From the NCBI GenBank assembly GCA_030762175.1, contig CM060842.1:67705001-67769000 (forward strand): 64,000 bases of DNA. Direction: 5' to 3'. Under the pieces are notes generated by a model that saw only the letters and a program-made list of their open reading frames with translations, had not been told where the DNA came from and made no database searches. This document shows, piece after piece, positions 23,401-36,632 of this stretch (position 1 is its first letter; each line of letters starts with the position of its first letter). This stretch comes from Metallyticus violacea. Taxonomy: Eukaryota; Arthropoda; Insecta; Mantodea; Metallyticidae. The position numbers and the translations under genes were made by a program.

Positions 23401-26400
23401 TTTTCTTACTGTCAGTGTTCACCTGTTTTCACCTCTTGTTTGAATTTCTTGATTTTCTGGTCTAATTTCTTGATCACAACCATTGGATTTTTCTGTTTGT
23501 GTTATATGTGAGTACTCTTTACTGTATTCAAACTCATTCTGGGTATGTTAATGAGTCTATTTGCTAAGCCATTGAGGACTGCATGTTTGTATGCTGTGGA
23601 ATTGAAGCCACTTGTCATTATGTCATTTTCAGTCTGCATATTCTTTCTGTATATCCAAATTTCAAATTATTGCTTGTTCTAATGATCTTTAAGTAAAGGA
23701 AAGAAATCATGTTGTCTTGTTCTGTTTCCAATGTGAATTTAATTACTCTGTCTTGTAGTTTAACAATTTCAAAGCATCATCCAATGTTTCTTATTAACCA
23801 CAGCAAAAATATCACCCACTTATCTATGCCAGACTTTAAAAATATATGGAAATGATTTAGTGATGTGCATTTCTAAATTACTCATATATAAATCAGCCAG
23901 AAAAGGTAATAATGGATTTTCCATAGTTTTTTTTTTTTTTTTTTTTTTTTTTTGAGTAGTGTTTAATGTCCGCTTTTACTACTGAGGCACCACAGGCGGA
24001 TTTTCCATAGTTAAACCTGCTTCTTATTTATGAAATTTACCATTGAAGCTGAAGAAATTTTGACTAATGCAAACTTCAGTTAGTTGGATGTATTCCTCAA
24101 TTTCCTTGTTGTTTAATTTCACAGATTGCAACCATTTTGGAAGGGATGTTGGGAGTATGCATTTTGGTGAGCTAGGAAAGAATGAATTTGCATCAAAGGA
24201 TACTAGAAGATCATCCTTTTGGAGAATCAAATCTTTAATTTTCTCTACCATTTGTATTAAATTGGTTACCTTATCAAACCTGAAAAATTTCCGAAATCTC
24301 TGGAGTAGCCAATTTGCTAATTGGTAGAAAATGGTGTATTTCTACAGTTGATTATTGGTCTCATGGTATTTCCCGGCTTATGTATTTTCTGTAGGCACTG
24401 CATCCTTGCTACTGTGGCATTATTTGCTTTTAATTTCAGTTTCTCTTTGCATGGTATGATTATGCTTTTGTTGACTGATTTGTTTATAGACTGTATACTT
24501 TTTTTCAAAGGGTCCACTTTTACTTCTTATTTTCATATACTCTAATCCCACTGAGAAGTTCTTCCATCTTTAACTGGTATTCTACTGTATGCATTCTACT
24601 TTTCCAAATTTGTACAATCTATGCAACATTTGCATTGGTATTTATCTAGTTCTAACATAAGTTCTATTCTTAAGTTAGGGCATGTCTCCTTCACAAACAA
24701 AACAGATTATTAAAATTGGCATTATTTTAAAAGTTATTGTTAAATCTTGGTAATTATATTGCCTCAGTTTAGTCTTGTTTTATTCTATCATGGATTGTGG
24801 AATAAAGGAAAAATAAAATAGCAGGGATTGTACTGTGTAAGCGTGATAGAAATTCTAAGATTTATAAAAATTTAAGTATGTTTCATTTAAATCTATCATG
24901 TTGTAACTAGCTGCAGGGAACATTTTTCTGTAGGGGACTGCCTAGGTTAAGGTTTGCCACCTTCAATTTACTTATTTATTCATTTATTTATACTGGCAGA
25001 GTTAAGGCCTTAGGATCTTTACCAGTCTTATACAGACAGCCACGCACGCACGCACGCACACACACACATACATATTTTATTTATTTTCATCCAAATAGTC
25101 AATTAATGACATAGAACAAGTAAATTTACTCAAAAGAAATGTAAAAACATAAATACATAAAAGAAAAGACACATTTGTATTCATATTGTATATAAAAGGA
25201 AAGCGTTATACTCAGGACTACCTAAATACTACTTTAGAGGAGTCACAATATTAAATCATATCACTCCACAGAAGATATTTCACTATACAGCTTAGTCACA
25301 GTCATAGGTAAAATTCATAAAAAGATTACCATATGAATTTAAAACTCAGATCAGGTTAAGATTTAAATATACTTCAATAGTATATGGCATGTAATTTAAC
25401 AAAAATGTCTTGTTTTTAAAGTGTAGATTACTCAGCTGTTTAAAATTAATTTAAAGTGCACATTTCTCTGGGTGGTGCTGTTAAGGCATTTTTTTTTTAA
25501 ACCTGTGAGAGTTTAGGGATAAATTATTTGCTGATCCAGTATGTGCATGATAATATTATTTTATTTAATAATCCTAGTTTCTTATGGACAAAGCACAGCT
25601 TTTGTAAAATATGAATAGAGAGAATAGGTAATAATAAGCACTTCAAGAGTAGTTATAGGAATGGTTATAGTTATAGCAGTAGTTATAGTTATGGTTCATA
25701 AAATCTGCCTTCTACTGAGCTATGTTATGAGAAGACATTTTGAGTTCAATGGTCAGTGGCATATCATTTGAGGTGCTTATTAGCTCTTAAAATTACAAAA
25801 AAATTCATGGCATCATCAGGATTTAAAGTTATATAGAAAGTTTATAAAAAATATAACAATATCATGTATGTACAATATGACTATGTGAGTTTATAGGGCC
25901 TAGAAAATCTAGCAATAAGGAAAGTGAAGTTTAATGTTATATAGGAAGTGCAAATTATAAATTAAATGTAACTTAGGGTAGTGAAGTATAGTGCGTTATA
26001 AAGGAGCAAATATAGGAGTTAGCATATTTGTTGGATATAGTGCCTTCTGGATTTGCCTAAGGCACTGTTTCTATTTGATATATTTTAACTGGGCTTTGTA
26101 TGTTAATTTTGTTGGAATATTTGTATATAGAAATAGTTTGATGTAATATGGAGGGGTACATTTGTATTAAATTTCAATTTTAATAGAATACCAAAACCCA
26201 AGTTTTCTGGATATTCCAGTAGGAATCTGCTGATGAACCGAAGTCGAGGGTTCAGGAATTAGTATTTAAGTAAAATTAATGGAAAATGTATTAATAAGGT
26301 ATAAATTTAAATTGTAATGTTATTTGTGGAAATAAATTTATTCATTCATGTACATTATTGGCATATGACGTTACAAGTTATATAATTTTATTACTATATA

Positions 26401-29400
26401 TATATATATATATAGCCTTCAGATGTGTAGTCATTCATGTGATAGGCATGTGGTTGACTCCACCCTCTTCCACCATGTTACTGATTTTTTAAATAGTTTG
26501 TGACTGAATGGTTTGACGTGGTATGGAAGATGATTATAAAAATTGCTACCAAAATGAGATACTCAATGAAGACTTCTGGTAATTCTATGAAAATTAAAGT
26601 GTATATTGTTTTATATTCTCATGTTGCACTTATGAAAATTTGAATTTGTCTGTAAGAGATCAATGTTTTGGTGAATGAAACAAACAGGTTGTAAAAGATA
26701 TATATAATAGGGACTGGCAATATTATAATACAAGACATACAGATCACAAGGGGATATCTATGCATTTCTTTCCATTCTTTCCACTATAGATTGGTTAAAC
26801 AGACTAACACTTTATGTGAAAGCTGGGGTGACCATTTTGAATAATAAATTAATGGTGATTTTTAGGTCTTGGCTGGTTATCCATTGGTGAATTAGAAAAT
26901 ATGTTCTATACAAAACATCAACACAATTATGAAATATTAAAAAAATAAAAATTATTTTTATTCAATGTTTTTGTCATTGAAAAGGTAAATTAATACATGT
27001 ACCAGAACAATTAAAAAGAGTGGTATTGTAAAACTCACCTTAGGTGTACTGGAACTGCTATTCTGGTAAAGTGAAATTAACTTAATTTTTCCCTTTATAG
27101 AATATAACTGTCATGATTTTAAAATTGGAAAACACAAATGATTTTCTCTTTCTTCGTAAAATTGGTCTGTACTGAAAAAATAACAGCATTCAACATCATC
27201 ACACATAACTGACACATATTTAAAGATTTCAATATCTTCCAGGAACAATATTTCTTCTCTGCCTGACAATATGCTGTCCATTTTACTGCACAAAATATTG
27301 ACAGTATGTCATAATGTATGATAGCCAATATTTTTCTGTAGAATATAGTTATACTTTTATACTATGATCTTCGCAATTTTGTCTGATGCAGATTTAAGGT
27401 ATAGTAATTTTTTTTTTTGAGCACTGTGTGGATGAAGAAATGCAGCTTAATTGTGACTTTATGTAAATTAACCTCTCTTTTATTCCATCCCTATTTATAG
27501 CATCCTTTGTTTCAAGAATACTTTCAGCTTCATTTTCATTTAGATGTTTAAGTAAATTCACAATAATTTAAAAACTGTTACAATAATATATGACATATCC
27601 TAACCAGGTTTCCTCTCTTATAATGGCCAGTTTTAGAGGAAGAAGAATTTCCAGAGCTATTTCCTTAAACAAACTGATTCTGCTCTGAGATTTAAGGAAA
27701 ATTTTTGAACACTAGGAAAATTTAAGGATACAATTTCATTCAGGTAATGAACTGTTTGTGCCAAGCATTTAATGTGTCATTCTTTTATAAAGAGGTTTTA
27801 TCCCCCATCCTGCCTTAAGAATATAGGGGCAGGATAACTATCAGTAAAAGTATCTAATTTTTTTCTGGCCATAATAACATTGCATTATTGAACACTTTAG
27901 TAATTGTTGTGTGGTTTGTCCAATTTCCTTTTTTGTTAGAAGATAAGCATTTGAACTTTAAATGAAGTGAGCAGATCAACAATTACATTGCATACAATTG
28001 GTTTATATGTATCTGAAATTTCATCCCAATTAATCCAGAGTAGGATATCTGTAATGGAATCACAAACTTCTTGCAGTATTTTGTGTAAATTAATGAAACA
28101 TAATATTTGCAAGGAGTGGACCCTTGTGGAATAATCTGAATCAGAAAATATTTTTTAATGTGTATATTTTCCTTTTTTGGTTGCAATTAAAAACATACTC
28201 CCTTTTCAGTGGTATTTCATTTTCAAGCATTTTACATTTGCACTGTATTTTAGTATTTCACAAATTCAGAATACAATAATATCTTCTACCAGAGTCACAA
28301 CTGTAATGAATTTCTTTCAACTGAGGCATATATGTTTACAGTTTTCAATATTGTTGGTGGCATTTATATAACACACAGTGTTTATGATTAGTTAGTTCCC
28401 ATCATCTTACTATAGAGAGCACAATTCAATTGTCGGCTACATCAATTGTTTACTGTATTTCCCCAAGCGAGGCTCCGACGTTGTTGCAGATGTAAACCAA
28501 TAATATAAACAGCACTTTGCTTTGACAGTAATCTGTAATTTTTTCTTGAAACTATGCTAAGCAGTAGATTATAAGAACTATTGTTAATAGCATTTTATGC
28601 CGGAAAGTCATTGGCATAAAAAGGGACATTTTGGCATTCATTTTACCTTTAAAAAAAGACAGGACAGAGACTAAAAAATAAAGGGATTGTATAAGCTAAT
28701 ACAGGACATCTGATCACCTTAGACTGGTGGCATATTTCTTGCATGGTACAAACACAAGTGAAGTTGTAATATAACTACAGGAATGGAGACCAACAATGCA
28801 ACATCCAAGCTGAACTGAGCTCTGAGCAAGACTAAACTGCAGTACATAAAGGCAACAGAATTATATCCAGTAGTTAAGAGCAAAGCATGTGCAAATTAAC
28901 AGTACAAATGTTTCCAGTCTTCCTACCATACCAGTAATACCTGTTTACTTAACAACGTTATTATTAATATCATCAAAATAACACGTTGAAAAATTTATTT
29001 TGAAAAGTGCAAAAATATGCACAATTATAACAATATACACTTAATATAATGCAATTATGAAAAAATACATAATATGCAAAAATATACATTATAAAAATTA
29101 TATTTTCTGATCAGGGAATCATAATATAATGCACATATTTGCATCTGCACATGTTTTAATAAAATGTAAAAAAAGTTGTTATTACATATTTATACTAACT
29201 GAGTGAGGTAAATGAAACAAAATTTATAGCAGGAAACAGAGTGTAAGACAACTTTTAAATGAAAACTAAAAGAATTTCTCTTAGATAAACAAATGTGTCA
29301 ATAAATTTTGGAATTGAAAAATTTCACTTTTTTTTTATTTACAACAAAGTCTTTCATTTGTAATTTTATTTTGAGACAGACTTTACCACTGAAATGTTAA

Positions 29401-32400
29401 CATCTGCAAGTTTAATTTTTCTGCCTGGCGATAATTCGAATGAAAGACCTCTGTAACAAAGCTCTTCCCACTTAGTAATTAACAGAGTTTAGAATCATCA
29501 GAACATATTTGTCAGTTTCAGTATATACATATGAGCAGGTGATAGAACAACTATTTTGTTTTATTTAGATTTTATCATGGAAAAAGTTTTAATTCAAAAA
29601 GACAATCTGGACCAAGTTCTAAGTTAGCAGTGCTAATTCAAAATGTGAGCAATTATTCCCTTCAGGGCTCACAAAACATACTGCATTTCATAAATATAGT
29701 GATGAATACTTGCAATATGGTTTTGCGTGGTGTAGAGATGAATATAAACAAAATCCTGAGTGTCTTACATTCGGAAATGTTTTGTCAAATCAGTTGATGC
29801 TGCCAAATAAACTAAAAAGACATTTAGAAAGTAATCATTCTCACATAGCTTCAAAACCAAGAGAATATTTTTAACTTCTTTTGAAGTAAGGAAAAATCCT
29901 GTAGTGCATTAGTAAAATGCATTTCTCTTTCTGACAAAGTGTAACATGCTTCATATGTAGTTTCTGAATTAATAGCCCAACAGAAAAAAAAAAAAAAAAA
30001 AAAACTCATAGTACTGGCAAGGGGATAATATTACCAGCTGCAAAAATAATTATGAAAATTATGTTTGGTAATGCTATGGAAAAAAAAATTCAAAATTCCA
30101 TTATCGGATAACACTGTTAGTTACAGAATAAAGGAAATGTCTCATGACATTGAAATTAATGTGAACAGTAAATTAGTGTTTGTTCTGCAGTTGGATGAAA
30201 ACTATAACACAAGTGATAAATGCTAATTAATTACCTTTTTTAGCTTCAAAAATAATTTAGATATTATTGAACAATTTTATTTTGCCAAGAATTCAAAACC
30301 ACTACTACAGGCTAATATATTTATGATTGAGTTAATAATGCTTTTGTTGAACATAATATTTCTTGGGAAAATTAAAGGTTTTGTAAGTTTCTTGAGAGTA
30401 ATGAACTGCATAATAATGAAAACTCATTGTTTCTTATACAAAGAGGTGTTAATTATTAGAAATGTTGAATGGGAGACTTTTAGAATCTGTGTTAAGCATG
30501 ACTATAAAATGATAAATATGTAAAAACAAGACCAGTTAGGTCTAGAGTGTTTGAAAAGCTTTGCGAGTATAGGGGGGCATTGAATTGCTGACAATGAGAA
30601 AGAATGCATGAAGAAGTAAATAGCAGAACACCTAAAAGCTTTACGTTAGGTCTAGAGTGTTTGAAAAGCTTTGCGAGTATAGGGGGGCATTGAATTGCTG
30701 ACAATGAGAAAGAATGCATGAAGAAGTAAATAGCAGAACACCTAAAAGCTTTACAAATTTCTGACCTGGGTCAGATAGGTGGAGGCCCCATTGTTGTTTG
30801 TATTTACTGTATTCTTAGCACTTCTATCAATTTCAAATTTCATGATAGTAGATATTTGACAAATAAAAAAAATTAGTAGTTTGTAGAGACTGTAGCTAAC
30901 TGATAAAATAATGATATAGGAAGAGTAATTGAAATATTTTATTTAGTCCCCTGAAATTCCAGTAGACTACTGCTGATGAACTGGGGTCTAATACAATCAA
31001 GGTAGAAATTTTGTACTTTGTTTAATTATTTAGAATTTAGATAATGGGTTAATATAAAATCATTATTGTATTAACATTTTTATAATTGTGAGAGGATATA
31101 CCTAAAATGGCCTGGGCCAGATAGGTGGAGACGCCTTGTAGTTTGTATTTTTCTTAGCATTTTAACAAATCTCAAGTTCAATTTCATTATAAACTTCAGT
31201 AATAAGTACATCCCTAGCTTGTATCAGAATTAGAATGAGTAATTTCTCCTTTTGGTACTTCTGGTGATATCAAGATTCAAAATACCATCAACCTGTTAAT
31301 GAGAAAAATGGTTTGCTAGAATTGTCATGCGATTCTACTATGTAAACAAAATTTCTAGAGAATTCAGTACAGTTTTTTTTTTTTTTTTTTTTTTTTAAAC
31401 TTATAAGCGATGCCAGTATCCCACAATTGCAAAGATGGTCATAAACATTTTGCCTGCTGTTTTCAATGTCATACTTGGAATCAGCATTTTCCAGCATCAA
31501 AATAGCAAAATCTAAACAAAGGATTAGATGCTGCATCTTGAAGATAATTTATATGTTGGTTATAAGACCACATATAGAGAAACTCTGTGCAACCAACCAG
31601 TGCAAACTTCACATTAATTTAAATAGGTGAGTTTTCAAAAACAATACAAATATCTTTTATCGGATATTCAGCATAGATAGGTTGGACTTTTTGACACATG
31701 TTTTTGTTTTGTTATAATGCCACTCAAGTTGCTGCTTGTATTTTTAAAATTTTTGGTTGTATGCTAACATCAGCCTGTCTTCAATGCTGAATGTCCGACA
31801 CTACATAGAAGTGGTCACCACCACCACCGCCACCACCACCACCACCAAATTATTATTATTAAAATAAGTGTAGTGATATTGTGGGCATTCAGTAAAGTGT
31901 GTCATCATTCAAAAAAGGTTGCGAACCACTGCATTATGGTATTAATACTATATGGAAAATCTAAACTGACTCTGACCGTACAAATAATAGCTAAATATTT
32001 AATTATATAATTTAAATTGCATTATTTGGAGATTTTCAATATTATTATTGTGTGATCTAAAGATGAAAGTAAATTGAAATTAATAAAATGCACTCTGAGA
32101 ATACCAAATATGATTTTATAGAATAAGATAAAATGTCTTATGAATAGAGGTTTAGTATTTCATTAATTAAGTAGCTTGACACCTGGTACAGAAATGCAAA
32201 CTTTTATATTGTTAATATTCTAGAATTAGAATAGTAACAATATCATATCTTCAGGATGAAATTAATCAAGGACAGCAACTGCCCACTGTGTAAAGGCGTG
32301 AATACTATCTTAAATAAAGCACTTCTACTGAAATACTGCCAACTAGACAGCAACAAACAAATGAAAAATAATTTGGGAGCTCTTTATTGGGAAACTAGGG

Positions 32401-35400
32401 AAAATGTGGTAAATATCAGCATCCGCAATGGCCACTAGCAACCAACCAACCATATTCTAGTAGTAAGTTGACTTTGAGCTTGATAACCACCAGAAGAACA
32501 GTTCTAATATCTTTGAATATAATTATAGATTTCTATAATATGGTATGTGTTATTTCTCATTAAAGATGCATAAAAATCTGAACTTAAACACTGTCAAAAA
32601 GTAAAATCATGGCCTCCATTAAAACATAACAGCATAGAGTTAATATGTTAATATTTTCTAAACTTATTACTTTAATACTGTTATCTAAAACTGCCACATA
32701 TAGTCACTATACAGAGAGGTTGTTTGAATTATAGACTGGTACAGTGAATTAAAATTTTTTAAAAATTGTAAATCTTTAAAAAAATTTTCATATGGGACTA
32801 ACACAGTGAAGCTCATGTGAATTGAATCTGTCGTCTTAACACTCTTCATGCTTCACTAACCTTAAAAATATACAGAACTTGTTTCAAAGATATGTTATCT
32901 CCATCTTCGGCCGTGGACAACTGTTGTTGTTATGTAGTATCAGAAGCAATGTTCCGCTCTGGTGAAACTTTTATGAACTTAAAATTTATATTTTCTTCTT
33001 TCGGAATGTCAAAATTCATCAAATGATCCTTATGTTTGTAGATGTAAATCTTTTCCCAAATATCCAATTCTATAGGTCCCTGTACAGGTGTCAGTAATTC
33101 AACATTTTCCTTTGTATCATGATTTTCGGTCCAAAAGTGATATGCCACCGCTGATTTCTCTACTTGTTTGTATTTTAAATTTCTCATATGTTCTTTTAGA
33201 CATATCCCCAAATTCCTCTTAGTTTTTCATATGTAGATTTTATCACATTCAGCACATGAAATCTTGTACATTCCTGCTTTTTCCTCCTTTGGGGTATTAT
33301 CTGTAGTATTGTCTTTTAAAACTTATTTACACAATCTATTAGTGGGAGCCAATTTTAGTCTACACAACATTTTGAAATACAATACTACAGATAATACCCC
33401 AAAGGTGAAAAAAGCAGGAATTTACAAGATTTCATGTGATGAATGTGATAAGATCTACATAGGAAAAACTAAGAGGAATGTGGGGATACGTCTAAAAGAA
33501 CATATGAGAAATTTAAAATACAAACAAGTAGAGAAATCAGCGGTGGCATATCACTTTTGGACCGAAAATCATGATACAAAGGGAAATGTTGAATTACTGA
33601 GACCTGTACAGGGACCCATAGAATTGGATATTTGGGAAAAGATTTACATCTATAAACATAAGGATCATTTGATGAATTTTGACATTCCGAAAGAAGAAAA
33701 TATAAATTTTAAGTTCATAAAAGTTTCACCAGAGCGGAACATTGCTTCTGATACTACATAACAACAACCAGTTGTCCACGGCCGAAGATGGAGATAACAT
33801 ATCTTTGAAACCGGTTCCATATATTTTTAAGATTAGTGAAGCATGAAGAATGTTAAGATGACAGATTCAATGGTACAGTGAAGTTGCATCCTGGCAGAAG
33901 TACTCAAGTGACCCAAAACCGAAATAACCTCTTTGTATTATTATGAAAAAAAATGACACAATTGAAAACAGAGTGCAATTATTTGTTGTGAATTCAACTT
34001 ATGCTATAAAAAAAAATTATTTGCAAATCTATTGATATCAGTATAAAAATAAAAGTTGCCAAAACATATTTGAGCAAGAGCAATTCAAATAGAAAGGCCA
34101 AAAGCACTCATTAAGAGTGTTAAAAATAATTTTTATTCATTTCAGGAGCAGGGAGATCCTTTAAATAAATATGAGCAAGAAGTTCTCCATCTGCAGCAAA
34201 AAGAACTTTTGTCAAGATTGTGGCGGTTGACTAAAACAGATGTTTTAAAACAACATAAAAATGCTTCAGATTTAATCAATGTGGCAGGTACCTGCATACC
34301 TATCAGCTTTACCTCAAACTCACTCCTATTCTTTCTCCAAAATATAGCCTTAAGCTGGGTTTATTACTTTCTATCATTCATTCAGCCATAGAAGACAATA
34401 TAATATGTTTATATTAGTATGTAACAAGATCTTGCCAACAAATTTTGTAGAATGATAACTTACACAGTAAGGATAATTTTTTATGCATTTTCTGAAAATG
34501 TAGCATTCCCCTCCCCATAATTGAAACTTTACAACTGAGCTTCATTCAGTCAGTCAGTTCTGCTCTGTAGTGAACAGGGGTGATGAACAGTACTCTGAAC
34601 ATACCTCCAAAGAAATAAATTCAAGAAGTGTTAAATCAGGTAATCAATCACATATCTGGTCCTACTCTTCCTATTCAGTGGTTAAATGTAAACACATCAA
34701 TGTTTAAGTGCCATGGGAATCCATCATGCTGGAACCACATATCAACAATATACTACTACAGCTATGTAATAGGGCAGATAAGAAGGATTTTAGGTGCACA
34801 CTTCATGCTAGATGGGCTTCTAAAACCAATGCATAACTCACGAAGTCAGGAGGAATGTGTCAGTAAGCATATGTTCCTTAACAAAAAAATATCCTCTCTG
34901 TTTTCCCTATCATTCTTCAAAGTTTATCAGTGAGGTCCTGTTACACACTGTATGTATCTTAAATTTTCATTTTTCATTTGTGTTACACAACAAAATTTCA
35001 TTTCTTTAGATGGTGCACTCAACTAGGCTGACACTGGGAACAAGCTAATGAATATCTTAGTGCAAGTTTGACTTATCCATCATTAAAAAAGAAAATACAA
35101 TATATTTAAATATGCAGAACTAATATATTCATTATTCAAATAAAATAAAATGCAAACACATCATACATATTAACACAATATTTTGATATCCTACACTAAT
35201 GTATACAACATGTTCATATTAACTCCACTTACTTACATAACACTAGGACATGTTTTTGAAGCAACCACTCTCATCATCAGTTGTTGACCAATGATGATGG
35301 GAGTGATTGCTTCCAAAACATGTCCTAGTGTTATGTAAGTAAGTGGAGTTAGTGTGCATATGTTTAATACATTAGTGTAGCATATATTACCACTCCATTG

Positions 35401-36594
35401 TCTACAGCTTTGGTAAGTACAATTTATTTAATTATTTAACAATATTTTGAGCCAATTTGCTCTTCTTTAGCACAAACTTCGTGCTTTTACCTGAAGAAGA
35501 GCAAACTAGCTTGAAATATTGTGTTGATGTGTGTGATTTGTTTATGTGTTTTATTTTACTTTAACATTGAATATCTCAGTTCATTATATTTTTACACCAC
35601 TCATGGCGGTTATTTTATTTTTCTTTGATCATAAGCATAATTTTCATACACACACACACACACACATGCACATAACAAGGACTACAGAAGCAGAAATAGA
35701 TAAATGTTTAAATAGTCACACACTTTTTACTACATTTTGAACAACTTGTGTTCTTCTTCTTCTTCTCCCTTTGAATAAGAACACAAATTGTTCAAAATAT
35801 AGTGAAAATTGTATGCCTATAGTTCTAATTCTTGTCATTTTAGTTACATCGTTCCAAGAGTTACTTTATTTTTCATTTTTATTTCATATATATATATAAG
35901 GTGTACTTGCTAAGTCTTCTCATCTTGCAGATTGGTAACTTGGCAAGCCTGCATTTTATAGTTAAGGGGAAATGAGGGCAGTCTCAAGTGACCCACCAGA
36001 TTCACCAGACAGTCTTATAAGGGAGTTTACCTTTATCTACTGTGTATTGCTCCAGAACTACTCTTGTTTTTTGCCTTTCTTTTGTATGTAAGAATACCTA
36101 CAAAGAGTAAAATATTCAATGTCTTATATTTGTCATTTGTCAGCAGAGTATTATAGTAATTGTGATTTAAATGAAATTGACATAATTAGGATCTCCACCT
36201 CTAAAGCCATGCACCTTGCAAAATGAGTCAGAACACGCCAAGAAAAACATGGCAGCCAATTCAGCTGAGATCGATACAATACGGGACAGTGTTTACGGAT
36301 AGTCTGTAAAGTGATGGGATTGTATAACTTTACAATTTGCAGAATAAGAGGGCTCACTAGATGTACACATATTTAATAAAAATTAAAAATAAAGTAACTT
36401 GTAATGTCAACATCAATTATTCTGCTATTATCACCTCACTCCATACATCTTCATCATCACTGTCAATATAGCAGAATGTAGTTTGCCAAATATGGATGTG
36501 CAACTTAAAAATAATTACTACTATACATATGTAGAACTCCAAGCCTTGATGAATTGGCATTAGACATCAATGTGTGTGTGTGTGTGCATGCATG

Positions 36595-36632
<38 letters not shown>

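Larger units (their letters stand above)
35130..35570. mobile_element. Older foldback element split by a younger foldback
   Basis: The left arm 35130-35186 (AAATAAAATAAAATGC, ATTAACACAATATTTTGA) matches the inverse of 35440-35570. The older centre GCCAATTTGCTCTTCTTTAG / CTGAAGAAGAGCAAACTAGC now lies only to the right of the younger insertion at 35187-35438. Confidence 0.75.
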
